From: JANNPJ01 sp965200525
GTDB taxonomy: Bacteria; Actinomycetota; Actinomycetes; Actinomycetales; Kineosporiaceae
DNA length: 64,000 nucleotides
Assembly: GCA_965200525.1 (NCBI GenBank)
Contig: OZ241368.1
Span: 2,728,001-2,792,000 of the forward strand
Direction of reading: 5' to 3'
Shown here: positions 24,232 through 32,471 of the stretch, piece by piece
How the letters are laid out: every line of letters starts with the position of its first letter
How positions within the stretch are numbered: position 1 is the first letter of the stretch
Position numbers and translations under genes: made by a program
Notes under the pieces: generated by a model
What the model was told of the DNA's origin: nothing
Seen by the model: the letters and a program-made list of their open reading frames with translations, nothing else
The model's database searches: none

Positions 24232-26389
24232 GCAGCGGGATGGCCACCGTGCCGGCCACCGCCACGATCGCGATCCCGGAGTCGTTCAGCCCCGCGGCCA
24301 GCAGCATCAGCACCCCGAAGGCGCTCACCCCGTGCTTGAGCACCGGTGAGCGGTCGTAGGCCAGTTGCAACGGGCGCAACCCCAGCGCCACCGGCCGGGC
24401 CAGCACGAACACCACGAACGCGACCCCGAACGGCAGCAGCAGGGTGAGCCAGGAGGTGAAGAAGATCTTGATGTTCTGGTCGGCCTTGCGCCGGATCACC
24501 GAACCGGCCCCGCCGTCGATCACGGTCTGCACGAACCGGCCCAGGTGGGTCCGGTTCTCCGGGCCGCGGGCCCAGTCGAGCACGCTCAGGGCCACGATCA
24601 CGGCGATCGTCACTGCGGCGATCAGCAGCGCCCGGCGCCAGCTCACCCGCACCCCGACCACCATCAGGGCCAGGACGGCGAACGCCGGGATGATCGCCGG
24701 TGGCCCGCCGAAGTCGCTGCCGAAGCCGGGCGTGCCGTCGATGATCACGGCCACGATGCCGACCGCGACGACGGCCGCCGCGGCCCGGGCGGCCTGCCCC
24801 TGGCGCACCAGCCCGTCGGCCAGGGCCACCGCGGTCAACAGGGCCCCGGTGACGAAGATCGCGAACGCCGGGTTGCCGAACCCGTAGAACCGGCCCGCGA
24901 TCACCGGCTGCAGCCCCATCAGGCTGGACAGGGTCAGGTGCGAGCCGGTGGTGACGTCGCCGCCGAGCACCAGCGCGGTCATCGCCGCGACGGCGCCCAT
25001 CGGCCCGAGCAGGGCCCGCCGCCAGGGGCCGAGCAGGGCCACCGCGGCGATCGGGACGACGAACACGATCACCGCCCCGGTCACGGCCAGGCCGCCCGGC
25101 CCGACCCGCCACCAGGGCAGCAGGTTGGCCAGGAAGGTCGACGCCGGCACCGAGGCGAACACCACCGAGCCGGCCCGCAGCCGGTACAGGGTGCGCCGCC
25201 GGACCGCCGGGTCGGTGCTGGCCGCTCCACGCCGCAGCACCAGGGTGGAGATCCCGTAGAGCAGGATCTGGGCCACGATCAAGCCGTTGAAGAACCAGGG
25301 CACGATCGACTTGATCTTGCCCGAGGCCTCGCCGACGTCGTCCAGCTTCTGCTGCCGGGTGGCGGCCGAGCCGGATCGGTGGACCGGTTTCAACGGCGAT
25401 CCGACCGCGTCCTCGGGAACGGTGACGCCGAGGGCGGTCAGCACGGTCGGCAGCAGGTCGGTGGTCTGGGCCACGCCGTCCTGCCGGGTGGAGTTGCTGC
25501 CGAGCAGCGCGCCGGCGTACGTGCCGCCGAGCACGGCCGGGCCCTGGGCGGCCAGCAACTGCAGCTCGGACGGCGTCCAGCCGTCGGCGATCGAGGCCAC
25601 GATCACGGTGGCGTCGCTCGGCAGGGCGGCCAGCACCAGGCCCAGCCGGCGGTCCAGAGCGGCCGCCTGGGTCGCGATCGGCTGGTCGAACACCGGGTCC
25701 GGGGCCGGCCGGCTGGAGTGCAGTTCGCGGTTGTCCCGGATCCCGCCGAGGTCGATCGCGAGCACGTCGGGCCGGCTCGCCAGGGCCGACGTCACGTCAT
25801 TGACCAGGGACGACGGGTCGACGTCGCCACCGGGGCGGGCTCCGCCGGGCCAGCTGCGGGCCACCTGGCCCCGCCGGTCGGCCAGGGCGATCGCCGCTCC
25901 GGGGCCGACCGCGGCTCCGGTCTTGTCGTGCGCGGCCAGGGTGGCGCCGAGCAGCCCCGGCACCGCCTCGTAGTTGTCCGAGTCGGCCTGGCGCAGGTAG
26001 TCCGGCCACTGGGCGACCGTCCCCGGCCCGCCCGCCGCCGGGGTCGTCAGCGCCGGCGGCCGGCAGACCGGCCCCGTGACCCCGGCCGGCGCCTTGACCG
26101 GCACGTCAGCGGCCCGCTTGCCGGCCGAGACCGCCAGCCAGCCGTCGACCGGGCAGGTGATCGCCCGCACGCTGCGGTCGGCCAGCCAGCCCACGGCGCC
26201 GCCGGCCCGCAGCCCGGACAGCGTGGGCAGGTTGCCGCTCTCGACGTCCGACCAGGTCAGCCCGCTGGTGCCGATCAGGACCACCGGCCCGGGCGTGGTT
26301 GCGGCCTCGGCCGAAGCCACCGGGACGGTTCCGAGCAGGACGGCGCCGATCACACTGAGCGGGGCCAGGGCTCGGAGTCTGAAGGTCAC
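24134..26389 (-). CDS. Large membrane protein with extracellular phosphatase-like domain
   Basis: A 751-aa protein of a conserved actinobacterial family without a named function. An N-terminal signal (LRALAPLSVIGAVLLGTVPVASAEA) leads to an extracellular domain of about 360 residues whose pattern (VVLIGTSGLTWSDV, LAIDLGGIRDN, TVIVASIADGWTPSELQ, TDLLPTVLTALGV) recalls alkaline-phosphatase-superfamily folds; then come about ten transmembrane helices. GTG 26389 is chosen because TACAGT lies 6 nt upstream (leaderless). Its neighbours are mannosyltransferase-like genes, so a role in envelope polymer assembly is plausible. The 3' end overlaps the GT-C gene. Confidence 0.75.
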   Translation of the reverse strand: MTFRLRALAPLSVIGAVLLGTVPVASAEAATTPGPVVLIGTSGLTWSDVESGNLPTLSGLRAGGAVGWLADRSVRAITCPVDGWLAVSAGKRAADVPVKAPAGVTGPVCRPPALTTPAAGGPGTVAQWPDYLRQADSDNYEAVPGLLGATLAAHDKTGAAVGPGAAIALADRRGQVARSWPGGARPGGDVDPSSLVNDVTSALASRPDVLAIDLGGIRDNRELHSSRPAPDPVFDQPIATQAAALDRRLGLVLAALPSDATVIVASIADGWTPSELQLLAAQGPAVLGGTYAGALLGSNSTRQDGVAQTTDLLPTVLTALGVTVPEDAVGSPLKPVHRSGSAATRQQKLDDVGEASGKIKSIVPWFFNGLIVAQILLYGISTLVLRRGAASTDPAVRRRTLYRLRAGSVVFASVPASTFLANLLPWWRVGPGGLAVTGAVIVFVVPIAAVALLGPWRRALLGPMGAVAAMTALVLGGDVTTGSHLTLSSLMGLQPVIAGRFYGFGNPAFAIFVTGALLTAVALADGLVRQGQAARAAAAVVAVGIVAVIIDGTPGFGSDFGGPPAIIPAFAVLALMVVGVRVSWRRALLIAAVTIAVIVALSVLDWARGPENRTHLGRFVQTVIDGGAGSVIRRKADQNIKIFFTSWLTLLLPFGVAFVVFVLARPVALGLRPLQLAYDRSPVLKHGVSAFGVLMLLAAGLNDSGIAIVAVAGTVAIPLLIAASVRALELQDGEAAPAGPGDPVAAAPPAR

Positions 26390-26395
26390 CGCGTC

Positions 26396-26401
26396 ACTGT
26401 A
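26396..26401 (-). promoter_or_regulatory. Leaderless -10 box (minus strand)
   Basis: Read on the minus strand, TACAGT is followed by 6 nt and the GTG at 26389. It serves the large membrane protein. Confidence 0.6.
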
Positions 26402-26473
26402 TTGGTGGGTCGGTCCGGGCCGGAGTTCGGTCACGGTTCGAGGGGGCCGTTCGTGATTGTCGGTGGATGGCGC

Positions 26474-26479
26474 AACAAT
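26474..26479 (+). promoter_or_regulatory. Leaderless -10 box of the GT87 gene
   Basis: AACAAT, 7 nt before GTG 26487, with no SD. The opposing -10 box at 26396-26401 is 72 bp away, so both promoters share one short divergent region. Confidence 0.5.
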
Positions 26480-26486
26480 CACCGAC

Positions 26487-27821
26487 GTGAGCGTGGACCC
26501 CGAGCAGCGATCCCGGCAGCGGTGGGGCTGGCGGCTGCTCGGAGTCCTGCTGCTGATCGCCTCGGCCGCCCCGCTGGCCCGGCACTACCTGGTCACCTAC
26601 CCGCAGGAGCACCTCCAGGTCGATCTGCAGGTCTACCGCGAAGGGGCGCGAGCCCTGGTCAACGGCGTGCCGCTGTACGACCTGCGCACCGATCAACCCC
26701 AGTTCCTGCCGTTCACCTACCCGCCGTTCGCCGCCTTCACCGCGCTGCCGCTGTTGCTGGCGCCGTTCTCGGTGATCGTCTGGGTCTGGACCGTGGTGCA
26801 GTACGGGTTGCTCTGGTTCACCGTCGGGCTGGCCTTCCGACCGTTCCTGGACCGGTTCGGCGACCGGGCCGGGCTGGTTCAGGGCGTCCTGTCGGGGGCC
26901 GCGGTCTGGCTCCTGCCGGTGGCTGAGGGCGAGCGGTTCGGCCAGGTGAACGCCGTGATCGTGGCCCTCTGCCTGTGGGATCTGACCCGCCGTGAGCGGC
27001 CCCGCTCCGAGAGCAGCTCCGAGGGCAGCCCCGAGGGCGGCTCCGAGGGCGGCTCCGGGGTCCGGCGCTGGGTCGGCGGCAGCGGGGTCGGGGTGGCGCT
27101 GGCCGCGGCGGTCAAGCTCACCCCCGGGGTGTTCTGGCTGCACTGGGCGGTGAGCCGGCGCTGGCGGGTGCTGGCGGCGTCCGTGACCACGGGCGCCGTC
27201 GTCACGCTCGGCTCGTGGTTGTTGCTGCCCCCGGCCTCGGCCACCTACTGGACCGATGCCCTGCTCGACCCCGACCGGCTCGGCCCCAACGCCGGCACCT
27301 CGAACCAGTCCCTGCGTGGGGTCCTGCTCCGGCTCGGCCCCGACCAGGGCCCACTGTTCAGCGGGATCTGGCTGGTCGGCGTGCTGCTGGTTCTGGCCGG
27401 CGGCCTCACCCTGTCGCGCCGCTTCGATCGTTTGGGTCAGCCGGTGGCGGTGGTGGCCACGGTCGGCATGGTGGCCTTCCTGATTTCGCCGGTCTCCTGG
27501 GTCCACCACATGCACTGGGGCCTGGTGGTGCTCGGCGCCCTGCTCGGCGACGGCCGTGACTGGCGGCGGGCCGGCGCGGCCCTGACCGGCGCCGTTCTGC
27601 TCTGGATCCGGTTGCCCTGGTGGGGGGCGAACCTGCTGGCCGATCCGCACGCCAACCACGTGGTGGCCCGGCTGTTCCAGAACTCGTACAGCTGGTGGGC
27701 GTTGCTCAGCCTGATCGCGTTGTGGCTGCTGGTGGCCCGGCCGGCCTCGATCGAGCCGGACGGGCCCGACCCGGCCGGCGCCGAGATCGGCGACGACCGC
27801 CCGGCCGCCGTGGCCGGTTGA
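26487..27821 (+). CDS. Glycosyltransferase family 87 membrane protein
   Basis: A 444-aa GT-C enzyme with about ten hydrophobic segments, resembling mycobacterial alpha-1,2-mannosyltransferases (PimE, Rv2181). It has DLQVYREGARALVNGVPLYD and FTYPPFAAFTALPLLL, then the family segments ERFGQVNAVIVALCLWDL, AAAVKLTPGVF, NQSLRGVLLRLG and SPVSWVHHMHWGLVVLG. A hydrophilic loop near residues 173-190 is made of Ser-Glu-Gly repeats. The start follows a leaderless -10 box. It probably adds a mannose from polyprenyl-phosphate-mannose on the outer face of the membrane; the acceptor is unknown. Confidence 0.87.
   Translation: MSVDPEQRSRQRWGWRLLGVLLLIASAAPLARHYLVTYPQEHLQVDLQVYREGARALVNGVPLYDLRTDQPQFLPFTYPPFAAFTALPLLLAPFSVIVWVWTVVQYGLLWFTVGLAFRPFLDRFGDRAGLVQGVLSGAAVWLLPVAEGERFGQVNAVIVALCLWDLTRRERPRSESSSEGSPEGGSEGGSGVRRWVGGSGVGVALAAAVKLTPGVFWLHWAVSRRWRVLAASVTTGAVVTLGSWLLLPPASATYWTDALLDPDRLGPNAGTSNQSLRGVLLRLGPDQGPLFSGIWLVGVLLVLAGGLTLSRRFDRLGQPVAVVATVGMVAFLISPVSWVHHMHWGLVVLGALLGDGRDWRRAGAALTGAVLLWIRLPWWGANLLADPHANHVVARLFQNSYSWWALLSLIALWLLVARPASIEPDGPDPAGAEIGDDRPAAVAG
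27003..27058. repeat. Degenerate 12-bp repeat in the GT87 gene
   Basis: Imperfect copies of a CTCCGAGGGCGG unit encode an Arg-flanked Ser-Glu-Gly-rich loop between two membrane segments. It is the third in-frame minisatellite-like tract within this window. Confidence 0.6.
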
Positions 27822-27858
27822 GCACCGTCTGAGCGAGGACGCCGCCGGCGGCAGCGGT

Positions 27859-28383
27859 TCAGTTCAGGTCGTCGGCGTCCAGCACGAGCACCGGCCGGCC
27901 GCCCAGCAGGGTCTCCAGCGCGGCCAGGGCCGGCTCGTTCGGGCTGGCCAGGCGCATGGTCAGCTCGCGGGCGGAGGAGTCGATCGCCCGCACCGAGACC
28001 CGGATCGGCTCCGCGTCGTCGGGCACGCTGATCTCCAGCTCGACCCCCCGACCGGTGCCCTGAGCGGCCTGGTTGATCCACTGCTTGAGCAGTCGGGGCA
28101 GGTCACCGCCCTGATCGTTGAGCGCGACCAGCTCGGTCGGGGTCTCCAGGACGTCGTCCAGCTGGCCCTGCAGGTAGCGCCCGGCGGCATCGGCCAGCGG
28201 CCGGTCGGTGACCAGCACGACCGAGGCCCGGCTGGAGTCCTCGCTGATCTCACCGGCCAGGCCGAGCAGTTGGACATCCTTGAGCCGCAGCGTCTCCCAC
28301 GCCGTGAGCAGCACAGGGTCGATCACCAGGCCGTGGTCGGCTAGTTCGTCGTCCAGTTGCATACCGCTCATCCAAGCACCCAT
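27859..28383 (-). CDS. Conserved-looking hypothetical protein
   Basis: I do not recognise this 174-aa protein. It is soluble, without signal or cysteine motifs. The N-terminal half mixes helix and strand (VLLTAWETLRLKDVQLLGLA, RASVVLVTDRPLADAAGRYL); the C-terminal half has RGVELEISVPDDAEPIRVSV and ends with LLGGRPVLVLDADDLN. Other possible starts are the ATGs at 28371 and 28362; none has a clear SD. It lies 14 nt downstream of the diacylglycerol-kinase-like gene on the same strand, so the two may be one transcript. GC and codon use match its neighbours. Confidence 0.6.
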   Translation of the reverse strand: MGAWMSGMQLDDELADHGLVIDPVLLTAWETLRLKDVQLLGLAGEISEDSSRASVVLVTDRPLADAAGRYLQGQLDDVLETPTELVALNDQGGDLPRLLKQWINQAAQGTGRGVELEISVPDDAEPIRVSVRAIDSSARELTMRLASPNEPALAALETLLGGRPVLVLDADDLN

Positions 28384-28397
28384 CGAGCCGGTTCAGC

Positions 28398-29450
28398 TCA
28401 ACCCGGCACCCGGATGGTCAGGGCCAGCGGGTCGACCGTGGCCCGGAGCACCTTGGCCTTACCGGCCGAATCGCCGTCCAGTTGGGCGTGCAGGGCCCGC
28501 TCGGCCCGCACCTCGATGGTCCGGCAGCGGAAGTGCTCCACGGTGGCGTGACCCCGCCGGGTGAGCACCGCGCCGGTCACCGAGAGCCAGCCCAGGATCG
28601 ACCGGGGCGACACCACCACCACGTCCAGCCAGCCGTCGTCCGGTTCGGCGCCGGGCATCAGCTGGATGCCTCCCTGCAGCATGCCGAGGTTGCCGATCAC
28701 CACGGCCCGGATCTTGCGCTGCTGGACCGGCCCTTCGTCGACCTGCATCGTCACCGAGGTCCGGCGGCCGCGCAGCCGCTTGGCCCCGGCCACCACGTAC
28801 GCCACCCAGCCGAGCTTCTCCTTCAGGTGAGGATCGGTGCCGGCCATCACCTCGGCGTCGAACCCGAGGCCGGCCATCACCAGGAAGGCCTCCCGGGTCA
28901 GCTCGCCGTCCGCCGTCGATCCCAGCTCGACGTGACCGACGTCGATCGTCCGGTCCCGGCCGGTCAGGGCGATGTGCAGGGACGACTCGAGCCGGTTGGG
29001 CGGAATGCCGAGGTTGCGGGCCAGCAGGTTGCCGGTGCCGGCCGGCAGCAGACCCATCGGGACGCCGGTTCGGGCCAGCACCTCGGCCACGATCCGGGCC
29101 GTGCCGTCGCCGCCGAACGCGATCACCACGGCCGCGCCGCCGGCCAGCCCGGCGCGGGTCTGCCCCCTGCCCGGATCCTCGGCCGTGGTCTCCAGCCAGA
29201 CCGGAGTACGCCAGCCGAGCCGGCCGGACAGCACCTCGATCTGCCGCCGCCGGGCGTCGTGGTCGTCGATCTTGCCGCCGTGCACCACGACCGCGGCCTG
29301 CGGCGGCAACCCGTCGGTGCCGAGCACCGCGGCCGCCGGGGTGGGCAGGTCCTCCCGCCGGCGGGAGGCATAGACCAGGACAAGGGTGATGATTGCCAGG
29401 CCGAGGACTGCGGTGAGGACGACGTCACGGATGACATCGGCGCTGGGCAT
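28398..29450 (-). CDS. Diacylglycerol kinase family lipid kinase (YegS/LCB5-like)
   Basis: Phosphorylates diacylglycerol or a related lipid at the membrane. The 350-aa protein has an N-terminal transmembrane helix (VVLTAVLGLAIITLVLVYA), then the catalytic domain: VVIAFGGDGTARIVAEVLA, MGLLPAGTGNLLARNLGIP and GLGFDAEVM, with C-terminal GDSAGKAKVLR. ATG 29450 is preferred because TACCGT stands 7 nt upstream (leaderless); ATG 29459 is in frame. It is divergent from the HAD gene. Mycobacterial relatives feed phosphatidylinositol mannoside synthesis, which would fit the nearby GT enzymes; that link is inferred. Confidence 0.9.
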   Translation of the reverse strand: MPSADVIRDVVLTAVLGLAIITLVLVYASRRREDLPTPAAAVLGTDGLPPQAAVVVHGGKIDDHDARRRQIEVLSGRLGWRTPVWLETTAEDPGRGQTRAGLAGGAAVVIAFGGDGTARIVAEVLARTGVPMGLLPAGTGNLLARNLGIPPNRLESSLHIALTGRDRTIDVGHVELGSTADGELTREAFLVMAGLGFDAEVMAGTDPHLKEKLGWVAYVVAGAKRLRGRRTSVTMQVDEGPVQQRKIRAVVIGNLGMLQGGIQLMPGAEPDDGWLDVVVVSPRSILGWLSVTGAVLTRRGHATVEHFRCRTIEVRAERALHAQLDGDSAGKAKVLRATVDPLALTIRVPG

Positions 29451-29457
29451 GGCGTTC

Positions 29458-29463
29458 ACGGTA
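29458..29463 (-). promoter_or_regulatory. Leaderless -10 box of the lipid kinase gene
   Basis: On the minus strand TACCGT is followed by 7 nt and ATG 29450. Confidence 0.5.
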
Positions 29464-29555
29464 TCGGGCGGCCGGGTCGGCTGATCGCGTGGAGTTCATC
29501 ACCGCGTCGGCTGAGCGTGTCACCCGCCGACTTCGGTCGGTAACTTGCGGCCCGA

Positions 29556-29561
29556 TAGTCT
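29556..29561 (+). promoter_or_regulatory. Leaderless -10 box of the HAD gene
   Basis: TAGTCT followed by 7 nt and ATG 29569, without SD. The partner box of the divergent kinase gene is 92 bp away. Confidence 0.55.
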
Positions 29562-29568
29562 CACCGGG

Positions 29569-30417
29569 ATGACAGATCGCGAGCTCTCCCGCCCGCGCGC
29601 GCGGGTCGACGCCTGGGCGCCCAAGCTCGTGGCCCTGGACATCGACGGGACCATCCTCGATCACGATCAGCACCTTTCCGAGCGGGTCCGGACGTCGGTC
29701 CGGGCCGTTGCCGAGCTGGGTACTCACGTGGTGATCGCCACCGGGCGCTCGCTGCACGAGACAGTTCCGGTGCTGGATCGGCTCGGTCTGATGACCGGCT
29801 GGGCGGTCTGCAGTAACGGTTCGGTCACGCTTCGGCTTGATCCGGCGGTGCCTGACGGGTTCGAGGTGGCCGACGTCGTCACCTTCGATCCGCGAGCCGT
29901 GCTGACCCTGTTGCGCACCCACCTGCCCACCGCGCTCTACGCGCTGGAGACCGGCCGGGGCGAGTTCCTGCTCACCGCTCCCTTCCCGCCCGGTGAGCTG
30001 GAGGGGGCGCACACCCGGGTGGCGGCGTTCGACGAGCTGACCGCCGAGGCGGCCTGCCGGGTGGTGGTTCGCAGCCCGGAGCACACCTCCGACGACTTCA
30101 TGGCCCTGACCGCCTCGATCGGCCTGCACGGAGTCAACTACGCCGTCGGCTGGACGGCCTGGCTCGACCTGGCCCCCGACGGCACCAGCAAGGCCAGTGC
30201 CCTGGAGCGGATCCGGGCCCGCCTCGGCGTCGACGCGACCGAGACCCTGGCCGTCGGCGACGGGCGCAACGACCTGGAGATGTTCGCCTGGGCCGGCCGG
30301 TCGGTGGCGATGGGCAATGCCACCGACGACGTGAAGGTCGGCGCCGACCTGATCACCGCCTCGGTGGCCGAGGACGGCGTGGCCGACGTGCTCGAAGCTC
30401 TGCTGCCCCGGCGCTGA
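29569..30417 (+). CDS. HAD-superfamily phosphatase, Cof type
   Basis: A 282-aa phosphatase acting on a sugar or cofactor phosphate. Motif I is LVALDIDGTILDHDQ, motif II HVVIATGRS, motif III the Lys in DGTSKASALERI, and motif IV AVGDGRNDLEMFAWAGRSVAMGNA, all complete; the cap domain is C2 type. A second member of the same family is encoded at 46791 and shares the layout. Substrate cannot be predicted. Confidence 0.93.
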   Translation: MTDRELSRPRARVDAWAPKLVALDIDGTILDHDQHLSERVRTSVRAVAELGTHVVIATGRSLHETVPVLDRLGLMTGWAVCSNGSVTLRLDPAVPDGFEVADVVTFDPRAVLTLLRTHLPTALYALETGRGEFLLTAPFPPGELEGAHTRVAAFDELTAEAACRVVVRSPEHTSDDFMALTASIGLHGVNYAVGWTAWLDLAPDGTSKASALERIRARLGVDATETLAVGDGRNDLEMFAWAGRSVAMGNATDDVKVGADLITASVAEDGVADVLEALLPRR

Positions 30418-30436
30418 ACCTCCGCCCGGCCGGCGT

Positions 30437-32056
30437 TCAGTCACCGCTCAGATAGCGGTTGGCTGCGGTGAACAGCCGGTTGGGGGCTCCTCGGAGCCGA
30501 GCATTGTGCAGGGCGGCCAGAGCGGCGCTGTCGCCGGCTCCACCGTGAACCCCGCCCCCCGGGTGGGCCGAGGCACCGGCCAGGTAGAGGTTGGCGATCG
30601 GGGTGTCGGGCCGACCGAGACCAGGAACGGGCCGGAAGACAAGCTGCTGGTGCAACTGGGTGGTGCCGCCGTTGACCGCCCCGCCGACCAGGTTGGCGTC
30701 GTCATGTTCCAGATCGACGGGCAGTTGCACCGATCGTTCGACCACCTGGTCGGTGAAGCCGGGGGCGTAGCGCTCCACCGTCTGCTCGATCCTGGTCGCC
30801 AGTTCGGCCGCGGCAGCCGGATCCGGACCGCCGGATCCGGGCCGGGGTCGGGGCAGATGGCTGTAGGCCCAGACGCTCTCGCCGCCCGCCGGCGCCCGGC
30901 CCCGATCGGCGGCGGCCATCTGCCCCAGCAACATGAAGGTGTGCCGGCTCTCGCGGCCGGCGGCCAGGCTCGCCGACCACTCGGCCAGCTCGCCGGCGTC
31001 GGCCCCCAGATGCACGGTGCCGGCGGCGGCGACCCCGGTGGCCAGCCAGGGCACGGCCGCGTCCAGGGCCCAGTTGACCTTCACGGTCGGCAGATCCCAG
31101 TCGAAGTGCCGCAACTGTTCGAGCAACCGTGACGGCAGGTCGGTGGCGTCCAGCAGTGAGCCGTACAGGGTAGGAGCATCGACGTCCGCGAGCACGGCCC
31201 GCCGAGCCAGCACCCGCCGGCCGTCGACGGTGGTGACGCCGAGGGCCCGCCCGTGGCCGACCACGATCCGGTCCACCCGGGCCTGCGTGATGATCTGGGC
31301 ACCGCCGGCCCGGGCGCGGGCGGCCAGCGCCTGGCTGAGCCGGCCCGCGCCGCCGACCGGCACCGGGAAACCGACGTCCTGGCCGAGCATGGTCATCAGC
31401 CAGCCGAAGCCACCACTACCGGCCGAGACCGCGGGCAGGTCGGCGTGCATCGCGTTGCCGGCCAGCAGCAGCTTGCCGTCCTCCCCGGTGAACAGCTCAT
31501 CACCCAGCCGGGTCACCGGCAGCAGAAGGCGGCGGGCCAGGCGCAGGGCTTCCGGCCCGCCGCCGGCCCGGCGCAGCATGCCGATCGCGGCTCGGATCGG
31601 CGGGAACGGCCCCAGCAGCGCCCTCAGCAGCGGCTCGCGCAACCGGTCCCACTGGGCCACCAGCTCCAGCCAGGTGTCGCCGTCGCCGGCGCCGTGGCGC
31701 TCCAGAGCCGCCGCGGTGTCCTCCGGGCGACGGTGCAGCATCGCCGCCCGCTCTGGGGTCGTCCCGTCCGCCGAATGCGGGTGAGCGACCACCACCGGGG
31801 CATCGGTCCAGGTCAGACCGTGGTGCTTTAGGTCCAGGCGCTGGATGCCGGGAGAAGCGGCGGCCAGCGGGTAGAAGGCACTGAACCGATCGGTGACATA
31901 TCCCGGAGGGTGCTCGGTGGAGCGAACTGCCCCTCCGACCTCGTCATTGGCCTCCAGCACGATGACGTCCCAGCCCGCATCAGCCAGTCGGCAGGCGGCC
32001 ACCAGGCCGTTCGGTCCGGCGCCGATCACCACGGCGTCCGCGATCAGGTCGGTCAT
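30437..32056 (-). CDS. CrtI/phytoene-desaturase-like FAD oxidoreductase
   Basis: A 539-aa flavoprotein of the COG1233 group. The N-terminal dinucleotide fold is VVIGAGPNGLVAACRLADAG with LEANDEVGGAVRS; the middle holds VPVGGAGRLSQALAARARAGG and TQARVDRIVVGHGRALGVTT; the C-terminal FAD clamp is NLYLAGASAHPGGGVHGGAG. GAGGG lies 7 nt before the ATG. No carotenoid synthase or prenyltransferase gene is present, so it is probably a general amine-oxidase-like or retinol-saturase-like member and not a carotenoid enzyme. It is convergent with the HAD gene (19 nt) and divergent from the APC permease. Confidence 0.88.
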   Translation of the reverse strand: MTDLIADAVVIGAGPNGLVAACRLADAGWDVIVLEANDEVGGAVRSTEHPPGYVTDRFSAFYPLAAASPGIQRLDLKHHGLTWTDAPVVVAHPHSADGTTPERAAMLHRRPEDTAAALERHGAGDGDTWLELVAQWDRLREPLLRALLGPFPPIRAAIGMLRRAGGGPEALRLARRLLLPVTRLGDELFTGEDGKLLLAGNAMHADLPAVSAGSGGFGWLMTMLGQDVGFPVPVGGAGRLSQALAARARAGGAQIITQARVDRIVVGHGRALGVTTVDGRRVLARRAVLADVDAPTLYGSLLDATDLPSRLLEQLRHFDWDLPTVKVNWALDAAVPWLATGVAAAGTVHLGADAGELAEWSASLAAGRESRHTFMLLGQMAAADRGRAPAGGESVWAYSHLPRPRPGSGGPDPAAAAELATRIEQTVERYAPGFTDQVVERSVQLPVDLEHDDANLVGGAVNGGTTQLHQQLVFRPVPGLGRPDTPIANLYLAGASAHPGGGVHGGAGDSAALAALHNARLRGAPNRLFTAANRYLSGD

Positions 32057-32146
32057 CGCGCATCCCTCGCAATCGGTGGAGATACTGGCCGGCCGTTCCG
32101 GCGGCAGGGCGCTGGGGCGCCGTGCTCAGCGGCAGCGGCACAGCTC

Positions 32147-32173
32147 GGGTCGGGTCGGGTCGGGTTGGTCGGG
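32147..32173 (+). other. G-quadruplex-type repeat
   Basis: GGGTCGGGTCGGGTCGGG, followed by TTGGTCGGG. Four G-triplets with 2-nt loops fit the canonical intramolecular G4 pattern. Confidence 0.7.
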
Positions 32174-32323
32174 TTCAGCGTGCCTCACCTCGGTGGCGGC
32201 CACCTGCCGAGACGGTAGCGGGCAACAACTCGCTCAGCCGGGCAGCCAGCTTGTCGGGCGCGTCCGCAGCCGTCTGGTGGCCGCTCTCGACCGGCCGCCG
32301 CGAAGAGCCGGGCCCGGAGCAGA

Positions 32324-32339
32324 TGTTTCACGTGGACCA
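32324..32339. promoter_or_regulatory. parS-like site (14 of 16 bases)
   Basis: TGTTTCACGTGGACCA differs from the 16-bp parS consensus TGTTTCACGTGAAACA at two positions in one half; the other half and the CACGTG core are intact. It is intergenic, as many parS sites are. Confidence 0.5.
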
Positions 32340-32471
32340 ATCTCGCGAATCGGTCACAATCAGCACCGCTCGAACGGCAATTCGGGTCCAATCCTTGTCA
32401 ATCCGCCGGTTGCCTGCGATAACGAAGGCCAGCGATCAGCCTTGCTGCCTGCCGGTGAAGGGGATGCCCCG

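Larger units (their letters stand above)
32057..32471. other. 415-nt divergent intergenic region
   Basis: This gap separates the FAD oxidoreductase and the APC permease. It contains a G-quadruplex-type run (32147-32173) and a parS-like site (32324-32339), both listed separately. I see no further coding potential. The permease promoter should lie in its right third, which is less GC-rich. Confidence 0.6.
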
